Assembly: GCA_017163975.1 (NCBI GenBank)
Contig: JAFFSR010000315.1
Span: 1,387,001-1,451,000, forward strand
Length of the DNA stretch: 64,000 nucleotides
Source of the DNA: Anastatus disparis
Lineage: Eukaryota > Arthropoda > Insecta > Hymenoptera > Eupelmidae
Direction: 5' to 3'
Shown: positions 21,676 through 29,627 of the stretch, piece by piece
Layout: each line of letters opens with the position of its first letter
How positions within the stretch are numbered: the stretch's first letter is position 1
Position numbers and translations under genes: made by a program
The notes under the pieces: model-generated
The model's input: the letters and a program-made list of their open reading frames with translations, nothing else
Told to the model about the DNA's origin: nothing
Databases searched by the model: none

Positions 21676-22072
21676 TCTCATAAAGTATGCTAAAATACTA
21701 AAAATTCCAAATTTTCGAGGAGTTTTCATGCGAAATGCTTTACCAAAGAGTGGACCTCATTATCACAAAACAGCGATTGTTAATCTCGATGATGTAGATG
21801 GTCCAGGTACACATTGGGTAGCTTATCGAATACGAGGCAAAAACGTTGTTTATTTTGATTCTTTCGGAGACCTTCAACCATCATTGGATTTAAAGCTATA
21901 CTTGGAAGAAGATGAGGTCAAATATAACTATGAGAGGTATCAAGACTATGATACATTTAATTGTGATCATTTATGTTTGAAGTTTTTGAGTAAAAAACGG
22001 AAAGTCAAATTAGCTATCTCTCATTATCCATTGAACAATCATGGAAGATTCATTGACGCTAAGTTTTTCTAG
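21662..22072 (+). CDS. Adenovirus-type cysteine protease
   Basis: An intact 136-codon frame. The catalytic signature of the Ulp1/adenain fold is present: HWVAYRIRGKNVVYFDSFG (His, then Asp in FDSFG) and about 45 residues later YDTFNCDHLCLKF, where Cys in NCDHLC occupies the nucleophile position next to the usual Gln/Asn-x-Cys pattern. The length is short against about 200 in adenovirus but usual for Polinton proteases. It matures capsid proteins during assembly. It overlaps the end of the PLA2 gene and the start of the penton-like gene, as in a compact viral transcription unit. This is one of the few core genes here with no lesion. Confidence 0.85.
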   Translation: MTDYDLIKYAKILKIPNFRGVFMRNALPKSGPHYHKTAIVNLDDVDGPGTHWVAYRIRGKNVVYFDSFGDLQPSLDLKLYLEEDEVKYNYERYQDYDTFNCDHLCLKFLSKKRKVKLAISHYPLNNHGRFIDAKFF

Positions 22073-22726
22073 TACATCATCAGTGCTCGAAGCTCAGTAT
22101 TTTCCTCCAGTCGAATGTTTCCCGATAAGAACTATGTTCTTGGATTAATTGGTCTTTCGACCTTCAACTCAATACCTAACATCGATAGTGGAAATAATAA
22201 GTTCTACGTTGGTGAGAAAGAAATTTTATTACCAACTGGAAGTTACGAAATTAAAGATATAAATAATTATCTTCGTGAGACACTAGCATCAAAAGGAATT
22301 TCAATCGATATAAAACCCAATAATAGCACACTACGTTGTGTTATAACCTGCAGTCATCCTATTGATTTTTGACCACAAAATTCCATAGGTTCATTGTTAG
22401 GTTTTACTCAACGCGTTCTTACAGAAAAAATCGCTCACGATTCTGATTTACCAGTAGCTATTTTGAAAGTTAATGCGCTTCGAGTAGAGTGCAACATAAC
22501 CTTTGGCGCCTATATAAACAATCGAGGAGTGCATACCATACACGAGTTCTTTCCTGCAGTCCCACTAGGATATAAGATCATCGAAGTTCCATCTCCAGTC
22601 ATTTATCTTCCGATCAGCGTTAAGAGCATAGATCACATTCAAGTATGGATAGTCGATCAAGACGGACACTTGATTAATTTTCGAAGGGAAATTATTACAA
22701 TAAAATTACATCTTAAACAAACGTAA
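22041..22726 (+). pseudogene. Penton-like minor capsid protein
   Basis: An ATG at 22041 (overlapping the protease end) opens a frame for about 25 codons. The main text continues one frame over from about 22110 (NYVLGLIGLSTFNSIPNI), implying a small frameshift. It then runs to TGA 22370-22372, and in the same frame on to TAA 22724-22726. The readable length is about 228 residues and beta-rich. The conserved LGFTQRVL and ending HLKQT are typical of a protein placed just before the major capsid gene in insect Polinton/adintovirus-like elements, taken to be the single-jelly-roll penton. The fold is inferred from position and family memory; no motif proves it. Confidence 0.65.
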
Positions 22727-22881
22727 TGGGTATCGTTTACAACACTAAAGTTGGTAGAGGCTATATAAGTAAGTCAACATGTCGACCAATCATCAGTCGT
22801 CGAATGACAAAGAAATCGCTAACACGGCAAAATATTCAGTTCCTAAGAAGTCTCGGACTAAGAATCCGTGGTGGAAAGTAA
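22726..22881 (+). CDS. Small basic protein (51 aa), core/protamine-like
   Basis: An intact ORF. It starts MGIVYNTKVGRGY and ends LRSLGLRIRGGK, with 13 Lys/Arg in 51 residues and hardly any acidic residues. Its ATG overlaps the stop of the penton-like gene in the sequence TAATG, which suggests coupled or reinitiated translation from a shared mRNA. A TATA-like TATATAAG (22762-22769) lies inside it and could drive the downstream capsid gene. By position and charge I infer a DNA-condensing or minor core protein, comparable in role to small basic adenoviral core proteins. There is no direct homology evidence. It survived while both neighbours are broken. Confidence 0.6.
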   Translation: MGIVYNTKVGRGYISKSTCRPIISRRMTKKSLTRQNIQFLRSLGLRIRGGK

Positions 22882-22911
22882 CTTGTATATTCTTCTGTTG
22901 TTTTCAAAAAT

Positions 22912-24737
22912 ATGGAAGGAATTCTGAGCATACAGTCGGGAGTAAAGTTTGATGAATCTGTTGAACATTATTCAACATCAAGACTTATGTCTTCTACCAT
23001 CCCGTAGTTCACTCCATATTAGTGGTAGAATCGTGAAAGCTGACGGAACCGCGGTAGCTAATACGGTCCTAGTCAATAACGCCATCTGTCACATGTTTGA
23101 AGAAATCTGACATGAAATCAATGCTGTGGAGATTGACAAATGTAAAAATGTTGGCTTAACTACACTTATGAAAGGATGGCTTTCCTTTTGTTCTAGTCAA
23201 GAGTCAATTCTTGAGAACGCTGGTTGGGTTGATGTAGAGAAGAATCTAAAAGTAAACGACGAGGCAGGTTACTTTGACTTATCTATTCCTCTGACTAGGA
23301 GAGTATCAGACCTCCGGATCACGGATTTTGCTCAAACTTTGGGATAAGTTTTCAGATGTCAAAATATGAAAGGAAATAGAATTTTAGACCCCAACGCTCA
23401 ATATTTCCCTAGTTACAGGCAATTAAAGAAAATCACTAAAAAAGTTACTAGATTTTTAAGCGCTTACAGTTCCTTAGCATTGATACTTAGGAGCATGAAA
23501 CTTTTTTTAAATGAAAGCTGAGCTCAAATCCTTTCGAAATAGTAGTTATAGCATATCAAAATATTATTTTTTCCCAAAGTTATAGCGTAATAAACATTAG
23601 ACCAAATTTCAGCTTTTGTTATTAATTAATGTTTTAAAAAGAAAAATTAGGTCCAATGTTTATCACGCTATAACTTTAGGAAAAAATAATATTTTGATAT
23701 GTTGTAACTACTGCTTCGAAAGGATTTGAGCTCAGCTTTCATTTAAAAAAAGTTTCATGCTCCTAAGTATCAATGCTAAGGAACTGTAAGCGTTTAAAAA
23801 TCTAGTAACTTTTTTAGTGATTTTCTTTAATTGCCTGTAACTAGGGAAATATTGAGCGTTGGGGTCTAAAATTCTATTTCCTTTCATATTTTGACATCTG
23901 GAAACTTATCCCAAAGTTTGAGCAAAATCCGTGATCCGGAGGTCTGATACTCTCCTAGTGAGTATGATTTTCGGTTTCGCTGAAGACTATCGTAAAATTG
24001 TAGTTAGTGTAAAACATGAACTTATACTGACAAGATCTAGAAATGATTTGAATGCGGTAGTTCAGACGCACCATGAAAATAGATACGAAGATTTTCAGAT
24101 CAATTCGCAAAGAATAGAATGGCTTATGTCCTATGTAATATTATCGAATGCCTACAAACTTTGCTTACTCAATCATATTGAAAAAGATAAACCGATTGCA
24201 ATGAGTTTCCGCAGTTGGGACTTGTACGAGTATCCGCTACTTCCAACCACATCAAAACACGTTTGGACTGTTAAAATTTCTAACCAATTGGAAAAGCCAC
24301 GTTTTGTTATTCTAGCTTTTCAAACGAATCGAAAAAATCTAAAAACAGCCAATGCGAGTCGCTTTGATCACTGCAACATAAATAATGTAAAGCTTTTCCT
24401 TAATTCACAATACTATCCATATGGAAATCTAAATTTAAATATTGAACGTAATCAATTTACTATGTTATACGATATGTATGTTAATTTTCAACCTGCGTAC
24501 TATGAGAAAGATGCTGAACCACTCTTAAAAAAGCAAGATTTTATTGACTATGTGCCGTTGATTGTAATCGATTGCTCGAAACAAAATGAGTCTCTGAAAA
24601 GCGCTCCTGTGGATGTTCGCTTGAAATTTGAATCAAAAAATAATATTCTTGCTGGAACATCAGCTTACTGTTTGATCATACACGATCACGTATTCGAGTA
24701 CAACCCTGTCAATGTTAATGTACGAAAACTTGTCTAA
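22912..24737 (+). pseudogene. Major capsid protein (double jelly-roll) disrupted by a MITE
   Basis: The start MEGILSIQSGVKFDES at 22912 is followed by a deletion/frameshift near 22965, an in-frame TGA at 23108-23110 and a 664-bp palindromic insertion (23295-23958). Coding resumes in phase after removing the insert and one 3-base duplicate. The C-terminal 250 codons are intact, with GFAEDYRKIVV, ELILTRSRNDLNAV, SFRSWDLYEYP, the long run through VILAFQTNRK and MLYDMYVNFQPAYYEK, ending VFEYNPVNV. This is the conserved insect Polinton/adintovirus hexon-type protein that builds the icosahedral shell. With ATPase, protease and penton-like genes nearby, it identifies the locus as an endogenous virus rather than a bare transposon. 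Confidence 0.9.
23295..23958. mobile_element. 664-bp palindromic MITE with TGA target duplication
   Basis: The whole element is an inverted repeat, with arms of about 320 bases starting CTAGGAGAGTATCAGACCTC and few mismatches, around a short spacer near 23625. It is flanked by TGA at 23292-23294 and 23959-23961. Removing the element plus one TGA restores the reading phase of the capsid gene, which fixes the boundaries. A 3-base duplication fits Harbinger- or CACTA-type mobilisation; the family is not identified. The ORF start at 23931 is inside the element and is not a real gene start. Confidence 0.9.
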
Positions 24738-24753
24738 GTGGTGGGGGAATAGT

Positions 24754-24760
24754 TATAAAT
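24754..24760 (+). promoter_or_regulatory. TATA box of the 24792 gene
   Basis: TATAAAT preceded by AGT, 38 bases upstream of ATG 24792. The spacing is close to that of other TATA boxes in this element. Confidence 0.5.
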
Positions 24761-24791
24761 TGGATGTTTATCGTCAAAAGAGTCATTCACG

Positions 24792-25292
24792 ATGGAGTAC
24801 TTGGTCGATATGCAAGGCTTCAAGCAGCCTGGTGATGACTATGTTTCAAAAAAATTGGCTATAGTTCCGTTGAACGATGATTCTGATCCTGTCGTGCTAC
24901 TTTTTGAAGAACCGTTTCCTTGGCGAAGACTCACAGAGAAATATAAGACGCAAAACAAATGGTTTGAACAATATTATCATGGTTTCTCTTGGCGTTCTGG
25001 TACAATTCCCTACACCGAAATACGAAACATTCTTAAAGAAGCTCTACAAGATGCTAGCAAAATTTTAGTGATGGGAAGTATAAAGAAAAGATGGTTAGAA
25101 CGTTTCAAGTTCAACGTTACTGATGTTACAGAGATAGATTATCCACCACTGGATAAGATAAAGCTAGTGACTGTTTGCCCCCATCACGATGGAATGTATA
25201 AAGCTTGTTGTGCTCTACACAACTTCAGACTCATGAAAAAATATTTTACTGAGAGTCGTTTGCCATTGGAAATAGCTATAGAGTGTAAGTAA
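24792..25292 (+). CDS. Conserved element protein of unknown function (nuclease-like?)
   Basis: An intact 166-codon frame. Visible landmarks: MEYLVDMQGFK at the start, LAIVPLNDDSDP, HGFSWRSGTIPY, a helix ending in KILVMGSIKKRWLERF, and near the C-terminus CPHHDGMYKACCALHNFRLM with Cys/His spacing that could bind metal. I recognise it as a recurrent ORF beside insect Polinton-like capsid genes. The D..Q start and following beta pattern loosely recall an RNase H-fold exonuclease, but the acidic residues are not clearly conserved by eye, so the function stays open. It has its own TATA box and no lesions. Confidence 0.6.
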   Translation: MEYLVDMQGFKQPGDDYVSKKLAIVPLNDDSDPVVLLFEEPFPWRRLTEKYKTQNKWFEQYYHGFSWRSGTIPYTEIRNILKEALQDASKILVMGSIKKRWLERFKFNVTDVTEIDYPPLDKIKLVTVCPHHDGMYKACCALHNFRLMKKYFTESRLPLEIAIECK

Positions 25293-25321
25293 ATGATTAC
25301 ATAGGTGAGAGCTCTCATCAC

Positions 25322-25329
25322 TATAAAAG
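25322..25329 (+). promoter_or_regulatory. TATA box of the MGQS gene
   Basis: TATAAAAG, 33 bases before ATG 25362. The predicted transcript would have a leader of only a few bases. This proximity favours 25362 over the alternative upstream in-frame start at 25305. Confidence 0.55.
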
Positions 25330-25361
25330 TAGAAGCGTGTCATGACTTGTATTATTTCATC

Positions 25362-25511
25362 ATGGGACAAAGTCCGAGCACCACCGCTAAACCTAACGAG
25401 TATACCCCTCTTATCGATTCTTCTAAAAAAGAGAAGATGTCATGGAAGGAGCTTTACGAAAAATATAAATCACAAATACCACCCCCAAATATCAAATATA
25501 AAAAACTTTAA
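25362..25511 (+). CDS. Small protein with N-myristoylation-type N-terminus (49 aa)
   Basis: MGQSPSTTAKPNEYTPLIDS at the start fits the myristoylation consensus (Gly2, Ser6 after Met removal), then a Lys-rich segment SWKELYEKYKSQ and a proline run PPPNIKY. It has a proline/tyrosine-rich character and an intact frame to TAA 25509-25511. Suggested role: a membrane-associated virion or exit protein. That is inference. A perfect histone-type stem-loop follows three bases after the stop, so the mRNA would have an extremely short 3' UTR. Last gene of the plus-strand block. No homolog recognised. Confidence 0.55.
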   Translation: MGQSPSTTAKPNEYTPLIDSSKKEKMSWKELYEKYKSQIPPPNIKYKKL

Positions 25512-25514
25512 ATT

Positions 25515-25530
25515 GGCTCTTTTCAGAGCC
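25515..25530 (+). promoter_or_regulatory. Perfect histone-type mRNA 3' stem-loop
   Basis: GGCTCTTTTCAGAGCC is the animal replication-dependent histone consensus: a 6-bp stem, a UUUC loop, and ACAAAA just after. In histone mRNAs SLBP binds this and U7 snRNP directs cleavage a few bases later, giving non-polyadenylated, S-phase mRNA. It lies three bases after the stop of the MGQS gene, in the sense orientation. A degenerate relative lies at 12081-12096. Confidence 0.8.
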
Positions 25531-25895
25531 ACAAAAAAATTTAAACGTAATAAACTATTTAAAAATTATAAACTTGGGTTATTAAAGTTGCTACAAACTT
25601 GAGTTATTAAAGTTGCAACAAACTTGAGTTGTTAAAATTCTAACCTGTCGCGACAAGTAGTGGGCTACAAATACAGTGGGCTACAAATGTAGTGGGCTAG
25701 AATCCCCATGGGCTAGAATCTTGCTTGTTTATCTACTATTATGATATCGCAATTGAATATTTTATGAATATCAACTCAAAAATATAATTGACTTCATAAA
25801 ATATTTGAGTGGATTAAATTAGGGATTGGTATTGAAATAATCAAAGAAGTTATTGAATCAATTGAATATTCAATTGAAATCTGAAATCAAAATAT
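25531..25895. repeat. Short direct repeats at the right edge of the virus-like element
   Basis: ACAAACTTGAGTTATTAAAG-like words occur three times in 25569-25636 (period about 25). GTGGGCTACAAATAC/GTGGGCTAGAATC words occur four times in 25661-25735. No ORF. A terminal inverted repeat of the virus element was sought here against 12100-13980 and not recognised. The stretch ends with the SINE target duplication (25881-25895). Confidence 0.6.
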
Positions 25896-26148
25896 CTTTT
25901 TTTTTTTTAAAAATAAAGATTAATCTATAAAGGATATTGTCCTCTATATGATTAAACTTTTTTTATATGGTGAAGTCGAGGGAGTCCAGCCCGGTACCCG
26001 TTTAACATATTACATCAGGTTAGACTGTCAGACCCACCATACCGAAAACTTTGACTACCGATGGATGGACAGCCACTTTTGTGACCAACAATCAACCGAT
26101 ACTCAATGAGGTCGGATTTTTGAAGAGTCGCGTATGTGTAGCAAATAC

Positions 26149-27290
26149 TGTTATGTCCGGTCACCTTAAATAGGTTTACTCGGACATGTGTTTGTTTGGG
26201 ATATTCCTTGTTGGTATTGGTAAATATTTTTTTATTTTGAAAAGACTGCGGGATAGAGGAGCTTAATCGCTTACCTTGTCTTAACTGCTGGCTGCGTGGT
26301 TGAAAGTAAAGGAGTTTATCTACTTAATAAACTTTACACTGAAGAGCGCAGTGCTCCTGTCTGGTTGCCCGCTTGTTAATTATTTAGGAATTTGATTAAT
26401 GGCACTTATGTTCGCAGAGATTATTTTTGTATATTTTTGTAAATGATATTTATTTAATTTTATTACAAATGTTATACAAGCTATTGATAAGTGAATCGCG
26501 CAGATTTACAATAATAAATCGGAAGAAACCTCGTTAGTATTTTTATTTATTTTTATTTGAAAATAAAATAGGAAATATTCTTTGTATTAACACACTTTTT
26601 CCCCTAGCAGTAAATTGTATAAAAATCGCGTTTTTATTGGACTGACTTGTTAAAATGAGCGCACGACTAAATTAAGTTATTTCGCTTGTAATTAAATTTA
26701 AGAAGGAAATAAAGCGCGAGTTACAAGTTTTTATTGTTACGATTTTACACTTGATTTATGTGCAAGTCGAAAAAGGTGTTACCCTTGCGAGGTCTAACTG
26801 CGGACTGACTGACAATAAATCTTTTTTTGTTGCAAGGTAGATGCGAATTTTGAAGAAGAAAAAAGACAAAAAATATAACTTGCTAAAACTTTAAAAGAGT
26901 TCCATTGGCCAATTCGGCCGTGAGAAGCTCTCCAAAGTCTCAGATTTTTTGACAGAGGATATCTTCTTATCGCGCCTAAAAATGCTGAATAGCATTCGCG
27001 CCTCGCTAACTGACTTGGTTTTTCGAATATAAAAAGACTTAAAATTATTCCTTAATACTAACTATCTAATATAAAATTTATTTTATTTTATTTTTATTAA
27101 TACATGTTAAAAAAAATATGTTATCGGGAGAATGAACTGCAAATATTGCATGTTTATATGCATGCATAATGTATATGCGTATATATAATTATATATACGT
27201 ACGCACATTTATATGTATAACAAAAGGTTAAAAAAAAATATTAAAATGAAAAATGATTTTTCGTACAGCCGTGATTATGCGGATGTAACA
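26149..27290 (-). repeat. 3' LTR of the gypsy element
   Basis: Equivalent to 34744-36274 without the MITE. Immediately upstream on the minus strand is the purine run ACGGTGGGGG, the probable polypurine tract. Confidence 0.93.
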
Positions 27291-27396
27291 CCCCCACCGT
27301 GAAAACAAAGCAATAAGATTTCAATTGTTTTGCTTTGGGGTTCCCAACAGTTTGAGCCCGATGTCTCGGATGGTTTTTCTTGATGGTGGCATAGAG

Positions 27397-29298
27397 TTAG
27401 ATCTGCTGAGTTCTTCTTGGCGGATTCAATGATTCCGTTGACCCGGTGGCTGTTCCGTGTTCTGATGTTTTATCCTTCTCTGTACGTTCGGGCTTAGCCA
27501 GGCTCGTAAGCAAATATGTTATCAAGCCGAAAATGGCTCCCAGGAGTCTTGTACTCCATCCATATACCGTGTATAGAGTGTATCCGCGGATTATGGTGTC
27601 GAAGATTAGTTTGATTACTTGGCATATCAGGATAATCATTAATATTCCTGCCGAGATTTGGCCAAATTTTTGAAACCCGTTCCACATTTTGTTAAGTGTG
27701 GATTCCATCATTGTTTTTATTTCTTCTGGCGTCAACAGGTTGTTAAACTTTACAGAACGCGTTCTTGCTTCTCTGTCGTTAAGCCATCTCGCTATTGCTT
27801 CTAGCATTGCAGGCTTTTCGGCTGGAAAGATCGAATGTTCGCGTAGATTTTGCAGGTCTTCCGGTGTGTATATTCCATTTTCCAAGACTTCTGAGATGCT
27901 GGCGTGTTTCCAGGTCGGTAGGACAAATGGTTTTAGGGTTTGCGGTAGGTTTACCTCCGTTGCTGTAAGATGAATCTTAAACCATTTCTCGCTGATTTTG
28001 AAGATACTTAGTATAAGTGTGTTACAATCTCTAACCGTTCCTATTTATGCTAGCACCTTGCTGATTGGTTTGGCGAAGTAAGCTTCGTCATCGCAAGTCA
28101 GTGGTACTTCGTAGTAGCATTGTTCCGTTTTTCTTATTTTGCAGGATCGTAGTACACATTGAATGATGTGGACGACTTCTCCTGCTGCTATGGCTAAATA
28201 ACCTTGCTTCTTCATGACTTTCATGGCAAAAAGGTCTGGGTTTGAGAACGCCAGAGGTACAGCATTTTCTATGATCTGCTTCTCCAATATACATCGGTGC
28301 AGGACTATGTCACGATATAGTGATCCTAGTTGTTTATCGAGATGTCTTCCGAGATTCATTATTTTTGCGTTGAAATATGTAGTAAGGATGATATCTGGTA
28401 CCTCTAAGCTTTTCCAGGTGGTGAATGATTTGCCTCTTGTGGTTTCTAAAATGAATAGCTCCGTTTGGTCCGTTTTAATTAATTTATATCCGCATAGCAT
28501 CTCTTCTCCAGTTTTGGTTAGACCAAAATTTATCTTCCCAGTTGAATCACCAAAGTAGATAACAGGAGCGTTCAAATTGTTATCAACCATACGTGTCCCT
28601 ATACCTTCATATAGGATGGTGAATTCATCGAACTTACATGTGGATCCCATTACTGGGGTCCAGAAAATGCAGCTTTCTTCCTCATCAATGCATCTACCGC
28701 TGGTGTAGCTCCATCGAGTTCCGGTGCTTAGGATCACCATATTCTTTTTTTTATCTACGATGACCTCATAGTCTGTTGCTTTGATCTCCAGTTTCGCAGT
28801 TACGACTACTTTTTCGTATTCATATCCATTATCATTGTAAGTTGTACCCTCACAATATCCGTTTGCATCCAATCTTCCGGCGACTGTGACAGTCCTTCTA
28901 TTGGTCGCGTTCACCAATAGATTATTTATTATGGAGCGTCCATATTTATATTGGCCATACCTAACGAGATCTTCGCATGCTTCTCTCGTTGCCAACTCCA
29001 TAAATGTGGTAGAGCCTCCTTTTACTTTTGAGTTGTGCGAATGCATACCGCAATACGTAATTTCCTGCTCTACCTTTATTCTACATTGGTAAGCTCGGAC
29101 CTTAAAATATTGAGTATGTTGTAGCAGCTGGAGGTATATTTCTTCTTCAGCAAGTTCTACGTCGGATAGCACGCAGTCTCCGACTTCCGTAAGTGCTATA
29201 GTTGTTATGTTGGGGGTGGCAGATCCGCATTCATATGTCGTAAAAGTGACGGCGACTCGAATATAAGTGTACAAAAAGAACATTAATTTGCAGTTCAT
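27397..29298 (-). pseudogene. env: Envelope glycoprotein of the gypsy element
   Basis: From ATG 29298, about 634 codons with one in-frame TAA (28045-28047). The N-terminus is hydrophobic (a signal-peptide candidate, residues 4-20), then a Cys-rich ectodomain (CGSATPNITTIALTEVGDC, an LLQ block, paired cysteines in CIDEEESCIFW and VPLTCDDE). The C-terminal part has a long hydrophobic region (ISAGILMIILICQVIKLIF, then a second segment LLGAIFGLITYLLTSL) and a polar cytoplasmic tail. The fold pattern recalls glycoproteins of chuvirus-like negative-strand viruses, which insect LTR elements have captured; that origin is a suggestion from memory. Env would let the element spread as a retrovirus. It lies directly before the polypurine tract. 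Confidence 0.75.
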
Positions 29299-29627
29299 CC
29301 TCCTATAACAAAGAAAAATAACTTAAGATTATTCGCAGATTCCTTAATTTATGCTGATACAGGTATGGTTATTATGTTGCGTAGTTACAGTTGATTGAGG
29401 TTATAAGCATTTGTACCCAATTACTAAGATAGCTTTTGAGGATGCGTGATTAGGTAAAGTGAATTTACCAACTTGCTTAAGCTTCTTTATTCGTTATTAC
29501 ATCCAAAGAAGAGAAAAATTTGGATATGCATACGTATCACAAAACAAAGAAATTGGATGATAAAAAAAAATAAATAATACGCAGATTTACGTTAATTATC
29601 GCTATGTGTATTCACTTTAAGAAATCT

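Noticed and set aside
23295..23958. An intron in the capsid gene
   Set aside because: No GT..AG borders; a full palindrome with a 3-base target duplication identifies a MITE.
13983..24737. UGA recoding (selenocysteine or readthrough) in the viral genes
   Set aside because: TGA stops occur with TAA, TAG, frameshifts and insertions in the same genes, and several fit decayed CGA codons; no conserved recoding hairpin was seen.
12100..25895. Terminal inverted repeats of the virus-like element
   Set aside because: Expected for a Polinton, but no convincing inverted match between the left and right non-coding flanks was found by eye; a dot plot would decide.
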